From Acrocarpospora corrugata (GTDB taxonomy: Bacteria; Actinomycetota; Actinomycetes; Streptosporangiales; Streptosporangiaceae): a stretch of DNA of 53,060 nt. This document shows positions 6,960-16,687 of the stretch, one piece after another. Numbering within the stretch: position 1 is the stretch's first letter; each line of letters starts with the position of its first letter. Under the pieces are notes generated by a model. That model saw nothing but the letters and a program-made list of their open reading frames with translations, made no database searches and had not been told where the DNA came from. The stretch lies in the NCBI RefSeq assembly GCF_009687845.1, contig NZ_BLAD01000093.1, positions 1 through 53,060 of the forward strand. Reading direction: 5' to 3'. Made by a program: the position numbers and the translations under genes.

Positions 6960-9900
6960 ATGGGCAACCAGTTCTATGCCGCGAGCGGCACCGGCTCTCG
7001 CGCTCCATCGATTCAGTTGCCCAAAGGCGGCGGGGCGATTCGCGGTATCGGCGAGAAGTTCGCCGCGAACCCGGTCACCGGCACCGGTTCGATGTCGGTG
7101 CCCATCGCCACCAGCCCAGGCCGTTCGGGCTTCGGCCCGCAGCTGGCCCTGTCCTATGACTCCGGCGCCGGTAACGGCCCGTTCGGCTTCGGCTGGAGCC
7201 TGTCCCTTCCCTCGATCACCCGCAAGACCGACCAAGGCCTGCCGCGATACCACGACGCCGTTGAATCGGACGTCTTCATTCTCTCCGGTGCCGAAGATCT
7301 GGTGCCGGTGCTCGTTCAGAACGCACCGGGCGAGTGGGAACGGGAGAACCTGCCGCCGCGAACGGTGAACGGATCCAGCTACCGGATCGACCGATACCGC
7401 CCGCGTATCGAGGGCCTCTTCGCCCGTATCGAGCGCTGGACGAATACCGCCGACATCACCGACGTGTTCTGGCGCTCGATCTCCAGCGACAACATCACCA
7501 CCTGGTACGGCAAGACCGCCGACAGCCGCCTCGCCGACCAGAGCCGCATCTTCAGCTGGCTGATCTGCCAGAGCCACGACGACAAGGGCAACGTGATCGT
7601 CTACGGCTACAAGTCCGAAGACTCCGCGCGAATATTCGAAGACGCATCCGGTAATCCGATTGCCAAGGCCCATGAAGGCAACCGCACGGATGCCTCCCGT
7701 ACCGCCCAGCGTTATCTCAAACGCATCCGCTACGGCAATCGTTCGCCTTACTTCCCTTCGTTGAATGACGCCGGACCCCCAGATGGAAGCGACGCCTGGC
7801 ACTTTGAGGTCGCCTTCGATTACGGAGACCATGACGCCAACACGCCGACCCCCGACGACCCGGGCGCCTGGCCCGCACGCAAGGATCCATTTTCTTCCTA
7901 TCGCGCCGGCTTCGAGGTCCGCACCTACCGGACCTGCCAGCGCGTCCTGATGTTCCACCACTTCCCAGCTGAAGCCGGGGTGGGCCGCGACTGCCTGGTG
8001 CGCTCGATGGACTTCGCCTACTCCGATGAAGTCGACCCCACCGACGTCCGCAATCCCGTCCATACCTTCCTGCGATCCGTCACCCAGACCAGCTACCGCC
8101 GCGACAACGGCGGCTACGACCAGCGCAGCCTGCCACCCATCGAGTACGAGTACACCGAACCCACCGTGCGGGAAACGGTGGAGGAGGTGGATCCGCAGAG
8201 CGTGGAGAACCTCCCCGTTGGTCTGGACGGCACTGCCTACCGCTGGACTGACCTGCACGGCGAGGGCATCCCAGGCATCCTCACCGAGCAGGCCGACGCC
8301 TGGTTCTACAAGCGCAACCTGAGCTCCATCCCGGCGAAGCTGCCCGACGGCAGCGAGGCGGTGAAGGCCCGGCTGGCTCCGCTCGAAACCGTCCTCCTCA
8401 AGCCCAGCATGGCCCTGAGCGACGGGGCGGAGCTCATGGACCTGGCTGGCGACGGCCGGCCCGACGTCGTCGTCACGACAGGCCCGATCCCCGGCCTGTA
8501 CGAACACGACGACGCCAATGGCTGGCAGTCCTTCCGCCCCTTCACCTCCCATCCGAACCGCGACTTCAGCGACCCGAACCTCAAGTTCGTCGACCTGGAC
8601 GGCGACGGCCGCGCCGACGTGCTCATCACCGAAGACGACGCCTTCGTCTGGCACGCCTCGCTGGCCGAGAACGGCTTCGGCCCGGCCAGACGCGTCGCGC
8701 AGGCACTCGATGAGGAGAAGGGCCCGCGGATCGTCTTCGCCGACGGCACGCAATCCATCTACCTGGCCGACCTCTCCAGCGACGGCCTGACCGACATCGT
8801 GCGTATCCGCAACGGCGAAGTCTGCTACTGGCCGAACCTGGGCTACGGCCACTTCGGCGCCAAGGTGACGATGGACAATGCGCCCTGGTTCGACCACCCG
8901 GACCAGTTCGACCACAAGCGCATCCGCCTGGCCGACATCGACGGCAGCGGCACCGCCGACATCATCTACCTGCACCGCGATGGTGTGCGCCTGTACTTCA
9001 ACCAGTCGGGCAACAGCTGGAGCCAGCCGTATCCGCTGAAGGCGTTTCCCCGCGTCGATGACCTGGCCAACATCGTGCCCACCGATCTGCTCGGCAACGG
9101 CACCGCCTGCCTGGTGTGGTCCTCGCCCCTGCCGGGCGAGGCGGGGCGGCCGATGCGCTACGTCAACCTGATGGGCGGCCGTAAGCCGCATCTACTGGTC
9201 AAGGCGATCAACAACCTGGGCGCTGAGACCAGGATCGACTACGCCCCCTCGACCCAGTTCTACCTGCAGGACAAACGCGACGGAAAACCCTGGATCACTC
9301 GACTGCCGTTCCCGGTGCACGTGGTCGAGCGCGTCGAGACCATCGACCAGGTCAGCCACAATCGTTTCGTCACCCGATACGCCTACCACCACGGTTACTT
9401 CGACGGTGTGGAGCGCGAGTTCCGCGGTTTCGGCATGGTCGAGCAGTGGGACACGGAACAGTTCGCGGCCCTGGCCGGCGGTGACAACATCGCGGCCGCA
9501 TCCCACGTGCCTCCAATCCACACCAAGACCTGGTTCCACACCGGCGTTGATCAGGTCTTCGATTACCTCGGCGAATATTTCCGCGAACCGGGTCTGACCG
9601 ACGCCGAAGCTCGCGATCTTCTGCTGCCGGACACCGTGCTCCCGGCTGGACTGACGCGCGAAGCTTGCCGCGCCCTCAAGGGGTCGATGCTGCGCCAGGA
9701 GGTCTATGCCGACGACGCCGGACCGGAACAGCCCCAGCGTTCCCGCACGCCGTACACCGTGACCGAGCAGAACTTCACCGTTCGCGCCCTGCAGCCCCGG
9801 GGCGCCAATCGCCGCGCCGTCTTCTTCACCCATGCGCGCGAGGTGATCAGCTACCACTACGAGCGCGACGCGGCCGATCCGCGGATCCAGCACGCGCTGA

Positions 9901-12900
9901 CGCTGGAGGTCGACGACTACGGCAACGTGCTCAAGCAAGCCGCCATCGGCTACGGACGCCGCACCCAGGTTCGCACCATTGAGGCGCGACTGGTGCCCAA
10001 TCCCGGGCTGACCGGGCTGCCCGCGACCGATCAGGCCAAGCAGACCACCCCGCTGCTCACCTATACCGAAAACCGCGTCAGCAACGCCATCGATTCGCCC
10101 GACACGCATCGCAACCCCCTGCCCTGCGAGGCACTCACCTTCGAGCTGACGGGCTACCCAGCCACCGGGCCGGCCGGCCGTTATCAGGCCTCCGATCTGG
10201 TCGAACCGGATCGCCTGCGGCACAAGTTCACCGCTCCCGAGGTCGCCTACGAGGACACCGCCACCGGCGACCAGCGCCGCCGTCCCATCGAGTGGCTGCG
10301 TATCCTCTATCGCAGCGACGATCTCGCCGGCCTCCTGCCCTTCGGTGAGGTGCAGCCACTCGCCCTGCCCGGCGAGAGCTACCGGCTCGCCCTCACCCCC
10401 GGCCTGCTCGCGCGGGTCTTCCAGCGACAGCCGACCGAGCCCTTGCTGCCCGAGCCCGCGGCGGTGCTCTCCGGCCAGGGCGGCTACCTGCAGAGCCAGA
10501 CCCTCAAGGCGGACGGCCGCTTTCCCGCGAGCGATCCGGACGATCATTGGTGGATCCCCTCGGGACGGTCCTTTCACAGCACCGATCCCGCCAACGAGCT
10601 GGCTCAGGCCCGGCAGCATTTCTTCCGTCCCCGGCGCTACCGCGACCCCTTCGGCCAGGACACGCTCGTCGACTTCGACGTCTACGACCTGTTGACGGTC
10701 GAAACCCGCGACCCACTCGGCAACCGCGTCACCGTGGCGGCCAACGACTACCGCGTGCTGCAGCCACGTCTGGTCAGCGACCCGAACCGCAACCGGACCG
10801 AGATCGTCTTCGACACGCTGGGCCTGGTGGCGGGCACCGCACTGATGGGCAAGCCACTGCCCGCGCTGGTGGAAGGCGACACGGTCAACGGTCTCGGCAC
10901 CGACCTCACCCCCGTCGAGCTCGACCGCTTCTTCGCCGCGGCCGATCCACTCGCGAGTACGGCGCTGCTGCAAGATGCCACCACGCGCGTCATCTACGAC
11001 CTCGACCGATTCCGCCGTACTCGGCAGGCCAACCCCGACGACCCGACGAAATGGCGACCAGCTTGGTCCGCCACGCTCGCCCGCGAAACGCACGTCAGCG
11101 CGCCACTGCCGCCGCAGGGCCTGAAGATCCAGCTCAGCTTCTCCTACTCCGACGGCTTCGGCCGCGAGATCCAGAAGAAGATCCAGGCCGAGCCGGGACC
11201 ACTCGACGCCAGTCCACGCTGGGTCGGCAACGGCTGGACCATCTTCAACAACAAGGGCAAGCCGGTCCGCCAGTACGAGCCCTTCTTCAGCGCCACGCAT
11301 GACTTCGAGTTCGGCGTCACGGTCGGCGTCAGCCCCGTGCTGTTCTACGACCCGGCCGGGCGCGTCATCGCCACGCTGCACCCGAACCACACCTACGAGA
11401 AGGTGCTGTTCGATCCCTGGCAGCAGACCAGCTACGACGTCAACGACACCTGCGTCGTGGGCGACCCGCGCACCGACCCCGACATAGGCGGCTACGTCAC
11501 TGAATACTTCAGGACGCAGCCCTCCACCTGGCAGAGCTGGCACGCCCAGCGCATCGGCGGCGAGCTCGGGCCGGACGAGCGCAATGCCGCCCTGCGCGCC
11601 GAAGCACACGCCGACACGCCCACCACCGGGCATTTCGACGCGCTCGGCCGCCCGTTCCTGACCGTGGCGCGCAACCGCGTCGTCTGCCCCGGCCACGACC
11701 TCGACGGCAGCCAGGACAGCTTCGCCACCCGCGTCGAGCTGGACATCGAAGGCAACCAACGCGAAGTGCGCGACTCCCTCGGCCGCGTCATCATGAGGTA
11801 CGCCTACGACATGCTGGGCAACCCCCTCCACCAGCTCAGCATGGAGGCCGGCGCACGCTGGATGGTGAACGACGTGGCCGGCAAGCCGATCCGCGCCTGG
11901 GACAGCCGCGGCCACAACTTCACGACCACCTACGACGAACTGCGGCGCCCAACCGAGCAGACCGTACGCGGCACCACGGCGGCTTCCGATCCGCGCACCC
12001 TGAACCGCGACGTCCTGGTCGACAAGATCGAGTACGGCGAAGGTCAGGCCAACGCCGAAGCGCTCAACCTGCGTACCCGCATCTACCGGCACTTCGACTC
12101 CGCCGGAGTCGCCACCAACGCGCGGCTGGACACCAACGGCGACCCCACCGAGACCTACGACTTCAAGGGCAACCTGCTGTACGGCACCCGCTGCCTGGTC
12201 AGCGACTACACGGCCATCCCCGACTGGCGGCTGAATCCGGAGCTCGACGACGAGAGCTTCGAGAGCGGCACCCGCTACGACGCGCTCAACCGCCCCATCC
12301 AGTCCATCGCCCCGCACAGTGACACCGCCCCCAAGCGGAACGTCATCCAGCCGGTCTTCAACGAAGCCAACCTGCTGGAACGAGTGGACGTGTGGCTGGA
12401 GCGCGCCGCCGAACCCACCGCGCTCCTCGACCCCGGCTCCGAAGCGCCGTCGCCGGTGGGCGTCGCCGGTATCGGCTACAACGCCAAGGGCCAGCGCCTG
12501 CACATCGCGTACAAGAACGGCGCCGGCACCTCCTACAGCTACGACCCGCTCACATTCCGGCTCACTCAGCTGCTCACGCGCCGCGACGACCCAGGGCTGC
12601 AGAACCTGCGCTACACCTACGACCCCGCCGGCAACATCACCCACATCCAGGACGACGCCCAGCAGACCATCTACTTCAGGAACCAACGCGTCGAACCGAG
12701 CAACGACTACGTCTACGACGCCGTCTACCGGCTCATCCAGGCCACCGGCCGCGAGCATCTGGGCCAACTGGCGAGCGGCGAACGCAAACCGCCGACGGCA
12801 CCGGACGGCTTCAACGCCTTCCCCGCACGACTCGACCACCCCGGCGACGGCAACGCCATGGGCGCCTACACCGAGCGCTATGTGTACGACGCCGTCGGCA

Positions 12901-14762
12901 ACTTCCTGCAAATGCGGCACCGTGGCAGCGACCCGGCACATCCCGGCTGGACGCGTACCTACGACTACCTCGAACCCAGCCTGATCCCCGGCCCTCTGCC
13001 GACGACCAGCAACCGCCTCAGCCGCACCAATCTCAGCCCGCTCCAGATCGAGCCGTACCAACACGACGATCACGGCAACCTGGTCCGGATGCCGCACCTG
13101 GGCGGCGGACAGCCCGGACCCAACATGCACTGGGACTACAAGGACCAGCTACGCCAGACCGACCTGGCCGGCGGCGCGGCCTGCTACGTCTACGACGCCT
13201 CAGGCCAGCGCGTACGCAAAGTATGGGAGAAGGCGCCGGGCCTCACCGAAGAGCGCATCTACCTCGGCGGCTTCGAGATCTTCCGCAAGCACGATGGCGC
13301 CATGGCCGCCCACACACCCACGCTGGAACGCGAGACGCTGCACGTGGCGGATGGCCGGCAGCGCATCGCCTTGGTGGAGACGCGCACACTCGACCCGCGG
13401 GCCAACGACCCAGGACCCCGGCAACTGATCCGGTACCAGTTCGGCAATCACCTCGGCTCGGCCGGCCTGGAACTTGACGATCAGGCGCAGATCATCTCGT
13501 ATGAGGAATACACCCCCTATGGCAGCACCACCTACCAGGCCGTCCGCAGCCAGACCGAGACCCCCAAGCGCTATCGGTACACCGGAAAGGAACGGGACGA
13601 GGAAACCGGACTCGCCTATTACGGAGCCCGCTACTGTTCCCCGTGGCTCGGACGCTGGACGAGCTGCGACCCTGTGCGCGGCGCCAGCCAGCTCTACGCC
13701 TTTGTTCGGAACAATCCAATCCGCCTGGTGGACCCGGATGGAAATGAGGACAAGCCGCCGAGTCAGGACGGCTTCCTCGCCAAGGCCGGACGGTTCGGGG
13801 TAGGCATTGTGAAGGGCGAGTACAAGGCGGCCAAGGAATTCGTCCTGGGCTCGGCCGAGGCCGTGGGGACGATCATGCGGCCGCCTCCGGAAAAGACCGT
13901 CCTCCCCATCGCCGAGGTTCGTCCCGAAGCAGCGCAGGAACACGCCCAGGAGCTGATATCCGACGCCAAAGCCAAGGGTCTGGTCGCTCTCGGAGTGGTC
14001 GCCGGCCCTTTCCAACTCGCGGCGAAAGCAGGGGAGAACCTGGCCGACTCCGTCTCGGCGGCAAAGCGCGGTGACGCCGGGGGAGCCGGGGAGAAACTGG
14101 GGGAGGGCGTGGTCAACGCGGGGCTCGCCATCGGCTCCGCGATCGCGCTGGCGAAGGGCGTCAGGGGGGTCCTACCGGAGGGTCGCGCGCCAACGGGCGG
14201 CGCTCCGAAGGGCGGCGCGAAGCCCGGGGCGATGAGCGGCGGACCGGAGTTTCGCACCCAACCCATGTCCCCCGTCGAACAAAGCAGGGCAGCCGCTCAG
14301 GCCGAATCCGTGGCGCGGAGGCTCGGCATTCCCCAGGAACAGGTGGGCATCAAAGGCCGTGGCCCCTCCGGCACCGTGGGCGGCGAATACCCCGACCTCA
14401 GAGGACGCGGATTCAACCCGCAAGGCAAGACCATGGGCAGCAATGAATTGGGCGAGGGAGTCAATCTCGACGCCGCGCTCTACGAGAATGTCGAGAACTG
14501 GCCGGAGCTGAACCGGACCAAATCCTTCGACGTAAGGGCGCAGGCGATTCTGACCCACGAGTACCTGGAGTTCAGCTTGGGAGATGTTCCGATTGAGCAG
14601 CGCCATGCCCAGGCTGTCCGGATCGGACGCGCCATCGGTGACCCGGCTCAAGCCCATCTCATACCCGAGTCGGTACGACCGATAGTTGAGAAACTGAGCC
14701 CGCAAGCCATCGAACTGTTGCACACGATGCCCGAGGAGCCACTCAGGCAGCAGCACCGATGA
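6960..14762 (+). CDS. Giant SpvB/TcB-TcC-RHS toxin protein
   Basis: A polymorphic toxin of about 2,600 residues. Residues 1-330 are a SpvB/TcaC-type N-terminus (GIGEKFAANPVTGTGSMSVPI, SGFGPQLALSYDSGAGNG). About 500-690 hold FG-GAP/VCBS-like repeats (VDLDGDGRADVL, DIDGSGTADI), followed by the TcdB middle region (VVERVETIDQVS, FRGFGMVEQWD). A long array of RHS/YD repeats ends in the RHS core signature (RYTGKERDEETGLAYYGARY, GRW, NNPIRLVDPDG) near 2207-2260. The last 340 residues are a unique tail with a Gly/Pro/Lys linker and His2533-Glu-x-x-Glu with His2549. Tc toxins normally split this into TcB and TcC. ATG 6960 is preferred (GAGGA 8 nt upstream); ATG 6951 and GTG 6924 are in frame. No signal peptide is seen. 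Target and toxin activity are unknown. Confidence 0.88.
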   Translation: MGNQFYAASGTGSRAPSIQLPKGGGAIRGIGEKFAANPVTGTGSMSVPIATSPGRSGFGPQLALSYDSGAGNGPFGFGWSLSLPSITRKTDQGLPRYHDAVESDVFILSGAEDLVPVLVQNAPGEWERENLPPRTVNGSSYRIDRYRPRIEGLFARIERWTNTADITDVFWRSISSDNITTWYGKTADSRLADQSRIFSWLICQSHDDKGNVIVYGYKSEDSARIFEDASGNPIAKAHEGNRTDASRTAQRYLKRIRYGNRSPYFPSLNDAGPPDGSDAWHFEVAFDYGDHDANTPTPDDPGAWPARKDPFSSYRAGFEVRTYRTCQRVLMFHHFPAEAGVGRDCLVRSMDFAYSDEVDPTDVRNPVHTFLRSVTQTSYRRDNGGYDQRSLPPIEYEYTEPTVRETVEEVDPQSVENLPVGLDGTAYRWTDLHGEGIPGILTEQADAWFYKRNLSSIPAKLPDGSEAVKARLAPLETVLLKPSMALSDGAELMDLAGDGRPDVVVTTGPIPGLYEHDDANGWQSFRPFTSHPNRDFSDPNLKFVDLDGDGRADVLITEDDAFVWHASLAENGFGPARRVAQALDEEKGPRIVFADGTQSIYLADLSSDGLTDIVRIRNGEVCYWPNLGYGHFGAKVTMDNAPWFDHPDQFDHKRIRLADIDGSGTADIIYLHRDGVRLYFNQSGNSWSQPYPLKAFPRVDDLANIVPTDLLGNGTACLVWSSPLPGEAGRPMRYVNLMGGRKPHLLVKAINNLGAETRIDYAPSTQFYLQDKRDGKPWITRLPFPVHVVERVETIDQVSHNRFVTRYAYHHGYFDGVEREFRGFGMVEQWDTEQFAALAGGDNIAAASHVPPIHTKTWFHTGVDQVFDYLGEYFREPGLTDAEARDLLLPDTVLPAGLTREACRALKGSMLRQEVYADDAGPEQPQRSRTPYTVTEQNFTVRALQPRGANRRAVFFTHAREVISYHYERDAADPRIQHALTLEVDDYGNVLKQAAIGYGRRTQVRTIEARLVPNPGLTGLPATDQAKQTTPLLTYTENRVSNAIDSPDTHRNPLPCEALTFELTGYPATGPAGRYQASDLVEPDRLRHKFTAPEVAYEDTATGDQRRRPIEWLRILYRSDDLAGLLPFGEVQPLALPGESYRLALTPGLLARVFQRQPTEPLLPEPAAVLSGQGGYLQSQTLKADGRFPASDPDDHWWIPSGRSFHSTDPANELAQARQHFFRPRRYRDPFGQDTLVDFDVYDLLTVETRDPLGNRVTVAANDYRVLQPRLVSDPNRNRTEIVFDTLGLVAGTALMGKPLPALVEGDTVNGLGTDLTPVELDRFFAAADPLASTALLQDATTRVIYDLDRFRRTRQANPDDPTKWRPAWSATLARETHVSAPLPPQGLKIQLSFSYSDGFGREIQKKIQAEPGPLDASPRWVGNGWTIFNNKGKPVRQYEPFFSATHDFEFGVTVGVSPVLFYDPAGRVIATLHPNHTYEKVLFDPWQQTSYDVNDTCVVGDPRTDPDIGGYVTEYFRTQPSTWQSWHAQRIGGELGPDERNAALRAEAHADTPTTGHFDALGRPFLTVARNRVVCPGHDLDGSQDSFATRVELDIEGNQREVRDSLGRVIMRYAYDMLGNPLHQLSMEAGARWMVNDVAGKPIRAWDSRGHNFTTTYDELRRPTEQTVRGTTAASDPRTLNRDVLVDKIEYGEGQANAEALNLRTRIYRHFDSAGVATNARLDTNGDPTETYDFKGNLLYGTRCLVSDYTAIPDWRLNPELDDESFESGTRYDALNRPIQSIAPHSDTAPKRNVIQPVFNEANLLERVDVWLERAAEPTALLDPGSEAPSPVGVAGIGYNAKGQRLHIAYKNGAGTSYSYDPLTFRLTQLLTRRDDPGLQNLRYTYDPAGNITHIQDDAQQTIYFRNQRVEPSNDYVYDAVYRLIQATGREHLGQLASGERKPPTAPDGFNAFPARLDHPGDGNAMGAYTERYVYDAVGNFLQMRHRGSDPAHPGWTRTYDYLEPSLIPGPLPTTSNRLSRTNLSPLQIEPYQHDDHGNLVRMPHLGGGQPGPNMHWDYKDQLRQTDLAGGAACYVYDASGQRVRKVWEKAPGLTEERIYLGGFEIFRKHDGAMAAHTPTLERETLHVADGRQRIALVETRTLDPRANDPGPRQLIRYQFGNHLGSAGLELDDQAQIISYEEYTPYGSTTYQAVRSQTETPKRYRYTGKERDEETGLAYYGARYCSPWLGRWTSCDPVRGASQLYAFVRNNPIRLVDPDGNEDKPPSQDGFLAKAGRFGVGIVKGEYKAAKEFVLGSAEAVGTIMRPPPEKTVLPIAEVRPEAAQEHAQELISDAKAKGLVALGVVAGPFQLAAKAGENLADSVSAAKRGDAGGAGEKLGEGVVNAGLAIGSAIALAKGVRGVLPEGRAPTGGAPKGGAKPGAMSGGPEFRTQPMSPVEQSRAAAQAESVARRLGIPQEQVGIKGRGPSGTVGGEYPDLRGRGFNPQGKTMGSNELGEGVNLDAALYENVENWPELNRTKSFDVRAQAILTHEYLEFSLGDVPIEQRHAQAVRIGRAIGDPAQAHLIPESVRPIVEKLSPQAIELLHTMPEEPLRQQHR

Positions 14763-14902
14763 CATGTCCAAACGGTACGTTCTCACCGGCAACCGGCTGG
14801 CAATCACCGCCGCGGACCCGACCTCCGGACAACGCTGCTCCGGGAACTGCGGGATGTACCTCCGGAACCGGTAACGGCTCAGGCCCTGCGTCGCTGGCAC
14901 AG

Positions 14903-15161
14903 TCAGACGTCTGGGTCGCGGACTCCGACGGGGTCGTGACGCCAGAACGGCTCGGAGTAGACCAGCGTCCCCGTCAACCACGGCTCGTACGCCGCAAGCC
15001 TGATCACCTGGAAGGCGGCGTCGCGATACGCAGGGACGGCCGTCGCGAGACAGGTCGGACAGAGCCTTCCACTGCGCGCGCCAGCCGCAGTCCTCGATCG
15101 TGATGGTCCAGTCCCCGATTCGCCTCACAGTGATGACCTCTGGGTGGGAGAGGGCGACGCC
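14903..15161 (-). pseudogene. Frameshifted hypothetical gene after the toxin
   Basis: The minus strand reads EVITVRRIGDWTITIEDCGW and QWKALSDLSRDG in one frame, then, after a one-base shift near 15028, YRDAAFQVIRLAAYEPWLTG, TLVYSEPFWRHDP and a stop at 14903. The two parts join smoothly into one beta-rich small protein, so this is a broken gene. I do not recognise the family. Its place next to the toxin tail fits an abandoned immunity or accessory gene, which is inference. 15162-15328 holds nothing firm, although a plus-strand stretch around 15165-15255 has protein-like composition without a start. Confidence 0.45.
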
Positions 15162-15328
15162 AGTAGCACTGCTGCGCGCGTTCCTCCCCGTCATCACCGC
15201 CCTGGCTGAGCTGCGCGCAGCGCTCGCCCGCGGCCGCCGGCGAAGGCCTTCGTGACCCACTCCCCGACGCTGGTCAGGACAGGTCAGGCTCACGCGGACA
15301 ATTCGGCCGATCTGGCGCCAGGTAATTG

Positions 15329-15826
15329 CTATCGCTTCTTAAATTTGGCAATCTCGCGCATTTTCTCTAGCCTGTCAACGTCCGTTTCGATAACTTCGAG
15401 CAGATCGGACGCGGCATCACCGGGTCCGATGAAAAGCTGCCGATAAATAATCCATAAGCCCTTGCGAACCAATGTCCGACACTCGTGACCGAGATTTGGT
15501 TTTCCCTCTACTACCGCCTCTGGGCCGGATTCGCCGGACGCGATTTGATAAAGCAACTCGAGAGCGCCAACCCTGGCCGGAAAAGCAATGTCGTCAGCCA
15601 GGCCAGCGAGTAGAGCACCGATGACGGCCGGGGCGGAGCTGTAGAGCGCTTGCTGGACTACGACGCGGTTCTCCAGCCGCCAGTAGTACCGATCTACCTC
15701 ATCCCCGGAGACACTCTCCAGCATGCCGCGAACGGCCGCGGGAACTTGTTCAGCCGTGCCTCCACATGTGTAAAGTTGTGCCCAGTCGTAACGACTCAAC
15801 TCGGCTTCGACGAGTCTACTCACCAT
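15329..15826 (-). CDS. HEAT-like helical protein, candidate immunity protein
   Basis: A 165-residue, mostly helical, cytosolic protein. ATG 15826 is chosen because a strong GGGAGG lies 8 nt upstream; extension upstream lacks support. The opening (YDWAQLYTCGGTAEQVPAAV) and the phrase YWRLENRVVVQQALYSSAPA resemble a recurrent actinobacterial family (YDW..L....GSAE.VP.AL; YWR(I/L)DN.VV.QG.LYEAAP) that I associate with HEAT-repeat immunity-type proteins near toxin genes. It lies 0.6 kb beyond the RHS toxin tail but on the opposite strand, so co-transcription is not possible. Immunity to the adjacent toxin is inferred from family and position. It may equally be a stand-alone helical-repeat protein. 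Confidence 0.65.
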   Translation of the reverse strand: MVSRLVEAELSRYDWAQLYTCGGTAEQVPAAVRGMLESVSGDEVDRYYWRLENRVVVQQALYSSAPAVIGALLAGLADDIAFPARVGALELLYQIASGESGPEAVVEGKPNLGHECRTLVRKGLWIIYRQLFIGPGDAASDLLEVIETDVDRLEKMREIAKFKKR

Positions 15827-16047
15827 CGAACGCACCTCCCGGATTGCTACGGGGGAGCATATCGGGATACCTGGACTGACACCGTACGCAGGGCGGTATA
15901 TAACGCCATTCCAGCTCCTCGGTTTCCCTGTTATTGCGCCAACCATAGGCATTGGTCAAACTAGTTGCCCCTTGCTCCACTGCATGATCTTCGGCACATG
16001 CTTGCGGACCTTTACGTCACTGTCCAGCCCCGCAGGAGCGGGCTACG

Positions 16048-16290
16048 CTATCAACTACACCCCCCGTACTGTCATTTCACTATCAACTACGGGGGCGCAC
16101 AATCAACTTGAGACGCGCCAGACAAAGAGTGTCTGGCGCCGCGCTATTTGATAGCGGCACCCACCGCTGACCTGCGCACTATCAAATAGACGGATGTCAA
16201 AGCAGCGGCCGAACGGCATTCAACGTGATAGCGCGATCCGAACGCGGTTCGGGTGAGCGAACTACGATGCCCGCCGGGTTGATAGCCCAA
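16048..16290. repeat. Cluster of TTGATAG-type motifs (iteron-like)
   Basis: CTATCAACTAC occurs at 16048-16058 and 16080-16090. CTATTTGATAG at 16144-16154 and CTATCAAATAG at 16179-16189 form an inverted pair, and GTGATAG and TTGATAG follow near 16228 and 16280. Six related sites in about 240 bp, in a 0.86-kb stretch without a supported gene (15827-16687), look like binding sites for one protein. Confidence 0.5.
16115..16139. terminator. Hairpin inside the TTGATAG cluster
   Basis: Perfect 10-5-10 inverted repeat: GCGCCAGACA (16115-16124), loop AAGAG, TGTCTGGCGC (16130-16139). It could be a terminator or a structural element of the repeat cluster. 16291-16650 contains only frames I could not support on either strand. 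Confidence 0.5.
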
Positions 16291-16652
16291 CAACTACCTG
16301 CCTCGCGCTCCCTCCGCCCAGCGGAGACGGGGCGGCCGGGACTTCGCCCAAGCATCTTCGATGCGGGTGTTGGGTTTCTCAGCGACCCGACATACAAGCC
16401 CGCCGACACGGATTCAGGGCGGATACAACCTGCCCGGCCAGCACCGCCATGCGATCGACCCACGACGCGAACGACTCGCCAGGCGCAGGAGAGACCACCA
16501 ACGCCAGCCGCCGAGGCCAGACTCCCATGCCCCTCCTCCACCAGTCCGGGACACCCGTCGTATCGGCGTCACTGCCATATCCACTGCCAGTTCCTGTTCC
16601 GTACTGCCAACTCGAACGTCGCCAGACGTTGAGGAATCCGGGAAGGCAGCTG

Positions 16653-16681
16653 TTGACACATCAAATGAACGCTCTTTTAAT
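16653..16681 (+). promoter_or_regulatory. Promoter of the tetR-fdx-P450 operon, leaderless
   Basis: TTGACA (16653-16658), a 17-nt spacer and TTTAAT (16676-16681) form a near-consensus promoter. The -10 box ends only 6 nt before ATG 16688, so the start of transcription should fall at or beside the start codon, which also explains the missing ribosome site. Confidence 0.6.
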
Positions 16682-16687
16682 TCGTGC

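Noticed and set aside
9192-13130. 1,312-codon minus-strand frame opposite the RHS gene
   Set aside because: The plus-strand frame carries clear RHS and TcdB motifs; this one has low-complexity Val/Gly/Ala sequence and no recognisable domain.
14759-15103. Plus-strand frame starting at the toxin stop
   Set aside because: It is antisense to the frameshifted minus-strand gene, which has protein-like strands; the plus frame is Thr/Gly/Pro-rich without motif.
16048-16290. CRISPR-like array
   Set aside because: The repeats are short, in both orientations and irregularly spaced, and there are no cas genes; not a CRISPR.
16197-16632. Overlapping frames on both strands between the repeat cluster and tetR
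   Set aside because: Neither has a ribosome site, recognisable motif or coding-like composition; treated as non-coding.
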